Source: Madurella fahalii
Lineage: Eukaryota > Ascomycota > Sordariomycetes > Sordariales
NCBI GenBank assembly: GCA_029876055.1
Contig: JAPYLN010000006.1
Location: 1 to 27,421, forward strand
Length of the DNA: 27,421 bases
Direction: 5' to 3'
Shown in pieces: positions 10,712 to 18,366 of this stretch (within the stretch, counting starts at the first letter, position 1; the number at the start of each line of letters is the position of its first letter). The notes under the pieces are model-generated. The model was given only the letters and a program-made list of their open reading frames with translations. It was not told the DNA's origin and made no database searches. A program made the position numbers and the translations under genes.

Positions 10712-11334
10712 CTCTTATACACTGCCTCTAGCCGATAACTACATACCTGCCCTACGAATCCTGGCTACGACTACTATAGCAGTAGCCAGAAACTCCGTTG
10801 CTCTCGTACACTGCCTTCAGTCGACAACCACATACCTACCCCGCGAATCCTGGCTACGACCACTACAGTAGTAGCTAGAAACTCCGTCACTCTCGTATAC
10901 TACCTCCAGCCGATAACTATATACCTACCCCGCGAATCCTAGCTGCAACTACCACAGTAGCAGCTAGAAACTCCGTCGCTCTCATACACTGCCTCCAGCC
11001 GATAACCGCATACCTACCCCGCGAATCCTAGCTGCGACCACTATAGTAGCAGCCAGAAACTCCGTTACTCTCGTATACTGCCTTCAGTCGACAACTACAC
11101 ACCTACCCCGCGAATCCTAGCTGCAACTACCACAGTAGTAGCTAGAAACTTAGTCGCTCTTGTATACTACCTTTAGTCGACAACTATATACCTGCCCCGC
11201 GAATCCTAGCTGCGACCACTGGCCAAACCCCAGTGTAGGAACTTATTCGCTCTCGTATACTGCCTCCGGCTGATAACCACGATTCTACCCTGTAAGTCCT
11301 AGCTGCCGTTGTGTCAGCGGCAGCCAGGAAGCTC
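10712..11334 (+). repeat. 89-bp satellite block, about 7 copies
   Basis: Monomer starts fall at 10712, 10801, 10890, 10979, 11068, 11157 and 11250, so the period is 89 bp apart from one 93-bp unit. The consensus holds CTCTCGTATACTGCC, GATAACTACATACC, CCCCGCGAATCCTAGCTGC and GTAGTAGCTAGAAACTC. It shares the end segment with the long monomer of the preceding array, so both derive from one ancestor. The last unit (11250-11334) is degenerate and passes directly into the 232-bp duplication. Confidence 0.92.
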
Positions 11335-11797
11335 ATTGCACTTCCTCTATAACCCTACCTTCTCCTACATCTTCTCGCCCTCGTATAATCTCTCCTTCTT
11401 GCCAACTACCTCTACCACTATAACCTACAACCAAATTGTTGTATATAAATAGCCTTGGTCTTAGGTTCTGTTTCTTTCTGATCTGTATCGATTATATTGC
11501 TAATATTTTCCCTGCTGTACGATTGCAGGAAAAAGAAACCTATCTCCGATAACTACTTCGTATGAAATTGCACTTCCTCTGCAACCCTACTCCTATATCT
11601 TCTCGCCCTTATATACTCTCTCCTTCTTATTAAAACACCTCTACTACTATAACCTGCAGCTAAATTGTTGTACGGAGGTAGCCTTGGTCCCAGGCTCTAT
11701 TTTTTCTCTGTATCGATTATGTTGCTAATATTTTCCCTGTTGTACGATCGTAGGAAAAAAAGAAACCTGTTTCCCCGACAGCCACCTCGTACGAATA
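11335..11797 (+). repeat. 232-bp tandem duplication in front of the first DUF3716-like gene
   Basis: ATTGCACTTCCTCT begins at 11335 and again at 11567. The two copies match through AAATTGTTGTA, GTATCGATTAT, TTGCTAATATTTTCCCTG and a tail of AGGAAAAA then AAACCT. The second copy ends just before the ATG at 11800. The sequence is pyrimidine-rich on the + strand, as expected of a fungal promoter, so this is probably a duplicated promoter region of the downstream gene. Confidence 0.85.
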
Positions 11798-11799
11798 AG

Positions 11800-12883
11800 A
11801 TGGCGGTATATACTACTTATCCTACCCCGGCCTCGACCGTTATAGATGGTATAATCGACTTTACTATAGCGCCGTAGCCCGAGGTGCTATAGCAGTATAC
11901 AGCCGCTGGTAATACCTAGGCCCGTATAGCTGCTCTCGGTGCGGTTGTAGGCTATAACAGTTCGGTGGTGGCCTCGAAGAGCTGGTTCGAAGCCAATATA
12001 AAGACCTAGGACGACATTATCTATACCCCCTGTAAGGCCTAGCTGGTTATTATCGCCGCCTGTAGTTCGTCCCGGGAGCCGTATGAGGCGTTATGCGGCG
12101 CAGAGAAGAGTGTACGCCCGTTCCGGGACTGCATTGTGCTGTACGGCTATATGAGCAGCGCTTGTGCTAACTGCTAGGACCGCGACTAGAAGGGGAGGTA
12201 CGATTATAACCGTGAGTACTCTTCTATTGTACGATAGAATATGCTTTGTTCATGTTCATCATTATAGTAAGTAACGGAGCTAACCTTTTTTTTTTTTTAA
12301 TAGCACTGAGAGGTAAGGCGCTAGTACCCCCGGCACCAAAGTTACCTACTACCCCAACTACCTATAGGAATAAGAGATAGCTGCTATGTACGTATAATTG
12401 CCTGATACATTTTCTACTATCGTACAATAGATTGTACTAACGGGAGTTGTATATACTAAATAGCACCGATACTGGGATCGAGTCTAGGAGAATTCGAGGA
12501 GGTACAGCGTTTGTAGGCTCGGTGGGTAGAGGGAATCCGAGGAGGTACAGCGTTTGTAGGCTCGGTGGGTAGAGGAGATGTAGTACCGGGAGTTGTATAT
12601 AGAGTCGAAGAGAGCTAAGTTGGAGGTTATAGAGAGGGTAACGGGGAAGTAGATAGATACTATGACTGGCGAGACCTTTCCGATTCCGGGTTGGCAGCCC
12701 GATGTACCTCTGGTACCAAGTTTGCTCTAAGGCGAGGGCCAGGCCCTGGACAACGAGATAGAGGAGGAGCTGGCTTTATAGGCTGCAATTAATTGGTATA
12801 GGAGCGAGGCGAACTGCCTAACTAACCGACTAAGACGGTACGAATAGCAGAGAGAGGCCTACGAGTAGTAGTAGTAGTAGTGA
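11800..12883 (+). pseudogene. DUF3716-like protein relic, copy 1 (three exons)
   Basis: Exon 1 is 11800-12211 from an intact ATG and contains TPASTVIDGIIDF, then VRPFRDCIVLYGY and SSACANC followed by a DxD stretch and RYDYN. C-x2-C-x8-C spacing after an FxxC element is what I associate with fungal DUF3716 proteins; the third Cys is TAC here. Intron 1 is 12212-12303 (GTGAGT, GCTAAC, T-run, AATAG). Exon 2 is 12304-12387. Intron 2 is 12388-12463 (GTACGT, TACTAAC, AAATAG). Exon 3 continues in phase with EFEEVQRL, then a 43-bp tandem duplication breaks the frame. After it the protein resumes (YRELYIESKRAKLEVIERV) and ends in five TAG codons, probably former CAG (poly-Gln), before TGA at 12881. The function is unknown; zinc or nucleic-acid binding is possible from the cysteines. 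It is paralogous to 14550-15733. Confidence 0.7.
12495..12575 (+). repeat. 43-bp tandem duplication inside exon 3
   Basis: CGAGGAGGTACAGCGTTTG begins at 12495 and again at 12538, and both copies run to GGTGGGTAGAGG without visible differences. Removing one copy restores one continuous frame across exon 3. As 43 is not a multiple of 3, the duplication is itself a disabling mutation. Because the two copies are identical, including the TAG, it probably arose after the point mutations. Confidence 0.9.
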
Positions 12884-13140
12884 GGAGTAGGGTATGATGA
12901 TAGCGAGGCCGGGGTAAGGAGCTTGTATTTTAAGTAGGAGGTTAGGCTAGAGGATGGTAGGATATAGTAGTTGTATTTTTATTATTATTACTATTATTTT
13001 TTTTTCTTAGTTCTCCTTCTCTGCCTATATCTAGGATTAATGCCTATTATACTAGTTTGTTGTACGAGCTGCTTCTAGTCCTGGCTGCCTATATCTATTA
13101 CCTCTAAGTAAAAGACTAAGTTGATATTAAATATACTGGC
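12884..13140. other. Spacer with a 96-bp spaced direct repeat
   Basis: No gene seen. It contains TTATTATTATTACTATTA-like simple sequence near 12975. A direct repeat, GTTTGTTGTACGAGCTGCT, occurs at 13055 and 13151, linking into the array that follows. Confidence 0.5.
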
Positions 13141-14480
13141 CAATATCCTGGTTTGTTGTACGAGCTGCTGCTAGTAGAAATTACAGCTGACTTCTGTATT
13201 TGCCGGGCTACTACAGACCTCGTATATAAGAAACCTTTATCAATTTGTATTACCTGCTCCCTAAAAAAGAACATTGGAATAAGCTACTACTAACTTCTAT
13301 ATTTACTAGACCGTTGCAGACCTCGTATATAAGAAATAAATGCCTATCGAGTTGCCCTCCTAAAAAAAACTACTTGTAGAAACCATTACTAACTTCTATA
13401 ATCACCAGACTGCTATATACCTCGTATGTAAGAAACCCCTATTAACTTGCATCGCCTGCCTTCGAAAAAAGAGGTACTTATCGAATTGTATCGTATACCC
13501 TCCCCCCCCCCAAAAAAAATACTGCCGGAAATAGCTACTGACTTTTAGTACTCGCTAGACTGCTATATATTTCGTACGTAAGAAACCTTTATTAACTTAT
13601 ATCGCCTACCCTCGGGGAAAGAAAAAGTATTCGTCGACTTATATTGCATGCCCTCTCCCCCCCCCACAAAAAAAAAAATACTACTGGAAACTGCTACTGA
13701 CTTTGAGTACTCGCTAGACCGCTATATACCTTATATATAAGAAACCTTTATCAACTTATATTACCTGCCTTTAGGGAAAGAAAAAGCACTCATCGACTTG
13801 TATCGCCTGCCCTCTAAAAACGAATCTACTAGTAGAAACTACTGCTGACTTTGATATACACTAGACCACTATACTCCTCGTATGTAAGAAACCTTCATCA
13901 ACTTGTATCGCCTGCCCTCAAAAAAAAAAAAAAGGTACTTATTGAATTGTATTATATACTCTCCCCCCTAAAAAACATTGCCGGAAGCTACTTACTGACT
14001 TTGAGTACTTACCAGGCTACTATAGACCTCGTACGTAAGAAACCCCGATCAACTTGTATCACTTGCCTTCGAAAAAAAAGAGGTACTCATCGAATCGCAT
14101 TATATACCCTCCCCTCTAAAAAAAAAAAACTGCCGGAAGTTGCTGCTGACTTTGAGTACTCGCCAGGCCATAGCAGACCTCGTATATAAGAAACCCCTAT
14201 CAACTTGTATCGCTTGCCCTCGAAAAAAAGAGGTACTCATCGAATCGCATCGTATACCCTCCCCTCCAAAAAAACACTGCCGGAAACTGCTACTAACTTT
14301 GAGCACTTACCAGGCCACAGCAGACCTCGTATATAAGAAACCTCCATCAACTTACATTGCCTACACTCTTACCTAAAAAAATCAGCACTAGAAACTACCG
14401 CTAACTTGTATACTTGTCAGTCGAAGGCAGTTATCGTATATAAGAAATAAACCCTCTATTAACCTACTTCCCTTCCCGGA
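13141..14480 (+). repeat. Tandem array of about 100- to 150-bp units with poly-C/poly-A tracts
   Basis: The element CCTCGTATATAAGAAACC recurs at about 13221, 13324, 13423, 13573, 13732, 13879, 14030, 14181, 14328 and 14435. Short units are 99-107 bp. Long units (147-159 bp) carry an extra segment, GAGGTACTCATCGAATCGCA-like, then CCCTCCCC running into A-rich tracts. Other shared blocks are CTGCTACTGACTTTGAGTAC and ATCAACTTGTATCGCCTGCC. Homopolymer tracts (up to 11 C, 14 A) differ in length between units. Frames 13851-14189, 14140-14376 and 14100-14306 are repeat by-products. The array ends just upstream of the second DUF3716-like gene. Confidence 0.88.
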
Positions 14481-14549
14481 TATCATTTCTAACCAGCTAA
14501 CTATCGTACGATAGGAAACCTAAACCAACAAATAATTCAGTCGTACGAG

Positions 14550-15733
14550 ATAAGTGCGCTACCCAGTACCCCGGCCTCCACAATCGGCTATAGCGATATA
14601 ATCGACTTCTCCTAGGCGCCCTGGCCTGAAGTCCTAGAGCGGTATGCGAGTACCCGCAATACCCAGATACGGACTGCAGTATTCGTTGCAGGTCAGTCCA
14701 ATACAGTAGTAATAGTCAACTGCGAATAGTTTGATAATAAGGCGGCTATATAGGACGCTATTATTGGCGACTACTGGAAGAGCCAGGCAATGATTATTAC
14801 CGCCCGGGGATAGGTGCAGCGGCCCTACAAGCAGGTCTATGCTAAGGAGAGCACTGCCCGGTTGTTCAGGGAGTATATCGTACTAGCTGGGTATTTCGGG
14901 AGTAGTTGCACTAACTGCCAGATCCGAGACTGGAATGCCAGGTACGATTACTATAGTAAGTTATATATTACCGCTATATCTGATATATCGTATGATATAT
15001 AGCTAACCTATATATTTTTCACGTCTTAGTACCGGCAGGTCCAAGGCCATCGGGCAGTCGTACGAACCGTGCCCGTAATACCAATAACACTCCGCGCGAT
15101 AAAAATAAGTAGGCCGGCCCTAACATTAAGCCGCTGATCGCTACGGACCTTACTTGGCGAGTTCGATATTAACCGTAGACTTCGTATAAAGCGGGGAGAG
15201 GGCTGTATAATAATCCTCTGTCGTCCGATACTGTTATACAACACCTCTTTTATATAATAAAATCACTGATATTTCTTCCTGGTAATATAGATAAGAGGCT
15301 AATGTGGTATCCCTTGGCCAGAGAGCCGTTGCAGGAGCGGCTAAGGGCGCGGCGAAATGAGCTGGAGTGCTGGAAGTTATATCCGGCTAAAGATATTGCT
15401 ATCCTGGAGAAGCTAGAGAAGGAAGGGAAGGTTTATATCGACTCCAAGGACGGTATAGACTTCCTATAGTACTACTGGGTAGTAGAGGAGGAGGAGATAC
15501 TACGGAGTATCCTGGGTAGGCGCGTTACATCGTCGGGGTCCAACCATTGTGTGGCTGAACTGGCTGAGTCGGGTAGCAAGCCTGGGAACCCTGGAAGCCC
15601 TGGAAGCTAGGGAACTCTTTCGCCGGGTAGGGCGGAGCGTATACATCTGCAGATAGACCAGTACCTGATAAAGGCGGCCAAGCTGGAGGAGGAGCTGGAG
15701 GAGTTGCAGCAGCAGCGTACTCGTGATGAGTAA
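14550..15733 (+). pseudogene. DUF3716-like protein relic, copy 2 (two exons)
   Basis: Exon 1 (14550-14955) would start at ATA, the expected RIP product of ATG, followed by a segment that aligns with copy 1 (STPASTIGYSDIIDF). It continues with LFREYIVLAGYFGSSCTNCQ and DWNARYDYY, the same C-x2-C-x8-C element with Cys to Tyr changes. The intron at 14956-15029 (GTAAGT, GCTAAC, TCTTAG) is at the same place and phase as intron 1 of copy 1. Exon 2 (15030-15733) gives one frame to TAA; exon lengths sum to 1110 bp, exactly 370 codons. The C-terminal half reads NELECWKLYPAKDIAILEKL and VEEEEILRSILGRRV, then KLEEELEELQQQ, a likely coiled coil. In-frame TAG/TAA codons disable it. The frames 14814-15002 (+) and 15026-15244 (-) are part or shadow of this gene. 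Confidence 0.7.
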
Positions 15734-15957
15734 GCCGGAACTGGGGATCTAGGGGGGGTAAGGGGTAGGGGATAATAGCTGATTTTTTTTTTTTATATCA
15801 CTTTATATGTACGATACTGCTGTTACTTTGTCCTAACTCTAGGACATTTTATAATGATTAAGACATTGCCTGCATTACCTTTTTAAAAAATTAATAGTAC
15901 CTCGTATATAAGTTTCTAGAAAGCATATCTAGGGGTCTCTTGATATCTAAGTAGTAG
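15734..15957. other. AT-rich spacer after the second DUF3716-like relic
   Basis: Short homopolymer runs (T near 15783, A near 15884) and no recognisable gene or repeat. Confidence 0.5.
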
Positions 15958-16087
15958 ACTTGTCTCTCGTATAAGAGCAGAGGACTTGCCCCTCGTATAA
16001 GAGTAGAGGACTTGACTCTCATACGAGCTTAACCGACTTACCCTTCGTATAAGAGTAGTGGACTTACCCTTCGTATATCAGCAGTAG
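15958..16087 (+). repeat. 26-bp minisatellite, 5 copies
   Basis: ACTTGCCCCTCGTATAAGAG-type units start at 15958, 15984, 16010, 16036 and 16062, an exact 26-bp period. The third unit is the most diverged. Confidence 0.92.
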
Positions 16088-16112
16088 ATATTAAGAACAT
16101 TTCTCTACTCGA

Positions 16113-16310
16113 ATAAAAGTCCCTACCTATCTATATAAAAGTCCCTGTCTATCTATATAAAAGTCTCTACCTGTCCGTACAAAAGTCTCTGCCTATCTAT
16201 ATAAAAGTCTCTGCCTATCTATATAAAAGTCTCTAGCTATCTAAGTAAGAATCTCTGCTATCCGAATAAGAGTCCCTACTATCTAAGTAAAAGATTTACC
16301 TATCCAAGCA
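16113..16310 (+). repeat. 22-bp minisatellite, about 9 copies
   Basis: ATAAAAGTCTCTGCCTATCTA repeats with a 22-bp period from 16113 (next start 16135). The last three units are 21-22 bp and more diverged (GTAAGAATCTCTGC, ATAAGAGTCCCTAC, GTAAAAGATTTACC). Adjacent units have no unique spacer between them, so this is not a CRISPR array. Confidence 0.92.
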
Positions 16311-16362
16311 AGCTAATAGTACTCATTCCCCTAATAGATATCCTGTATAGGGCTATCTTCTA

Positions 16363-16446
16363 ACCCTACCCTACATTTCTAGGGCAATGGACCCTACCCT
16401 ACATTTCCGGAGTAATGGACCCTACCCTCTACAGCTAAGTAATAGA
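16363..16446 (+). repeat. 28-bp repeat, about 3 copies
   Basis: ACCCTACCCTACATTTC starts at 16363 and 16391, and a partial ACCCTACCCT copy at 16419. The units end GGGCAATGG or GAGTAATGG. Confidence 0.8.
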
Positions 16447-16477
16447 CTCTATATATCTAAACAATAAATATACCCTT

Positions 16478-17084
16478 TGTATGAGAGCAGTAGACTTAGC
16501 TAGTATAGTAAACCTCTATCGGAGTTAGTACCAGTCTACTGTATTGAACCTCTGTTGCAGTAGACTTACTGTCGTACGAAAGTAGTAGAGTTGGCTAATA
16601 TACTGAACCTCTATTGCAGTAATATATAGGGAAGTATACTATAGCACAGACTCCTAAGAAGAATGCTACTGCCTCGGCCGGCGAGGACTTAGCTAGCGGC
16701 CAGATCACCATCAACGGCTACGTTCCCTCCGCTTTGGAGGTCAATTTCAGTTTCGCCCTCATCGACAACTTCAAATCTAAGCCCGACTTCGATTAGGACA
16801 AGATCGCTGCTACTGCTAGTCTCACTAGGAAGGAGTACCTTAAGTTCAAGTCGGTAGCCCTAACCTCTATCGCAGTAGACTTACTGTCGTACGAGGGCAG
16901 TAGACTTAGCTAGTGTACTGAACCTCTATCGCAGCAATATATAAGTTAGCTACCCTGAACCTCTGTTACGGGAGACCTGCCGTCGTACGAGAGTAGTAGA
17001 CTTAGCTGGTGCACTGGACCTCTGTTGCAACAATGCACAAGTTGGCTACCCTGAACCTCTGTTGCAGGAGACCTGCTATCGTAC
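16478..17084 (+). repeat. 96-bp satellite, left part (interrupted twice)
   Basis: The CTGTCGTACGAGAGTAGTAG element lies at 16888, 16984 and 17080 (CGTAC position), a 96-bp period; an earlier copy is at 16573. Each unit contains GACTTAGCTGGTG, GAACCTCTGTTGCAG and AGTTGGCTACCCTG. A gene fragment interrupts it at 16636-16847, and the array stops at 17084 where the 7.1-kb block begins. It resumes at 24209. Confidence 0.9.
16641..16847 (+). pseudogene. Captured 5' fragment of a GC-rich gene inside the 96-bp array
   Basis: A 207-bp frame (69 codons) with codon choice unlike its surroundings (ATC, AAC, GGC, TTC, GCC preferred) and one in-frame TAG. The first codon is ATA, probably a mutated ATG, followed by AQTPKKNATAS; the body reads ALEVNFSFALIDNFKSKPDFD, then TAG in the place of Trp, then DKIAATASLTRKEYLKF. 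The pattern (a short hydrophobic helix, D-F-D-W, I-A, then T-x-K-E) resembles small fungal proteins with a Myb/SANT-like fold, but that is only an inference. It is bounded by AAGT at 16632-16635 and again at 16848-16851, so it seems to have been inserted with a 4-bp duplication. The 3' part of the gene is absent. Confidence 0.55.
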
Positions 17085-18300
17085 TGTCACGGGACCGGCT
17101 GAGGGCGCAGCCTCGGGTACGTGATATAAGCAAGTGGTGCGCAGCGTTCAATCACGGAGTGATTGAACTGGCGGATCTTTTGGTTCATTGGCAGAGTGGT
17201 TTACTGCGCGCCCTCTTACAGCATACCCTTTCGGACTCCCGGGTTCCGCGTCAAGCTCCTCACCATGATAACCTGTTGGAATCAACCCGTCTTCGGATAC
17301 AGCAATTGGAAGCGCTGAAATAACTGCGAGAATAAGAAGAGGGTTTGCTTCGGAAGCTAGGCATCTCACTAGGCGAATCCTCACCGAAACGCAGGCGATA
17401 TCGTTCTCCTTCAGCAGGTTCTAGTAACCATAATAAGGACCGAAAGGCGATCAAGGTGAAGCATCTGATTCAGTTCCCTGACAACACCACCCATCGACGC
17501 CGTTTGGAATGGCTCTAAGATCTATAGCGAGCATTTATAGGAGACCCGAAACGGTTTAAAATGGGCATGAACCGGATCCTTTTCGCCTTAGATCAAATGG
17601 AAGAACGTCCTTGCAATCGATAGTACAGTCATTACAACAATCTTCCGACAGATATACGATAAGAGGCCGAAAACGACTGGAAAACGTTTGAAGATTAGAC
17701 ACTGAACTGTATTCGAGATCTTGCAGATCAAGAATCCACTGTTACAAAGTAGCTCAATGATACTAAGCAACGAGAAAACCAGTCTCCCTTGAACTTTTAT
17801 TAGTACTTAGAATCCCTTGAGGCCCAATTCCCGAAGTAGGACGAAAAGGCTTGTACTCTTACCTTTTATACAAAGCTTTCGTCCGTAATTAGCAACTATA
17901 TCGATTTATACGTCTACAATAAGCCAGAGACTCGGGAAGAGATAGTCAAACTCGCTACTTAAATTTAATATAGTTTCTAGTACCGAAAACCTTAGGAAGC
18001 CCCTAAGTATTCGTCCCGAAATCCTTCTTACTCTTCTCCTTCATCGTATTCTTCCCTAACTTATAAATCGTTATTTTATCCTCAAAGAGCGTTATTATCC
18101 CGTTATCACCAACGAAACGTACAGTCAACGACGCTATATACGAAACCTGACGATCACCCTACGTCAACCCCATCTCATTTCAATCAGCTGAACCCTATAG
18201 ACAGTCAGGGAAACCCTTTGACTTGTTTTGTTTGTGGCAGTAATACCTATTTCGCCAACGACTGCCTATAAAAAGGAGTATCAGTGAATAAAGCCACTAG
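17085..18300 (+). pseudogene. Gag-like region of the chromovirus relic
   Basis: The frame with codon starts 17342 and 18221 is coherent from the left edge of the block. It has a helical N-terminal part (LRIQQLEALK, LLRKLGISLGE), a basic patch SPKRRRYRSPS, a polar central domain (ALDQMEERPCN, FYTKLSSVISNYIDLYVYN) and a Ser/Tyr-rich linker. The zinc knuckle CFVCGSNTYFANDC (18224-18265) is C-x2-C-x4-H-x4-C with His replaced by Tyr, a CpA to TpA change. In-frame stops are TAG/TAA. Pol lies in another frame, as with -1 frameshifting or a small indel near 18290-18367. The true Gag start is not visible. Confidence 0.75.
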
Positions 18301-18366
18301 GTACCCCAGTCGCCGAGGTGGGGGATCGCGCTTAAATCGGCGGGGAAACAGTAGATACCGGCGGAT

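Noticed and set aside
13851..14376. Lys-rich small proteins
   Set aside because: They lie wholly inside the homopolymer-bearing tandem array, and the Lys runs are translated A tracts.
16113..16310. CRISPR array
   Set aside because: The 22-bp units are head-to-tail with no unique spacers, the context is eukaryotic with spliceosomal introns, and there are no cas genes.
17009..17084. Gag start at the ATG at 17009
   Set aside because: This ATG lies in the 96-bp satellite, outside the inserted block. The frame is joined to Gag by chance.
17085..17290. 5' LTR of the chromovirus
   Set aside because: Only TGTCACG matches the candidate right LTR. The sequence after it differs and reads as Gag-like protein.
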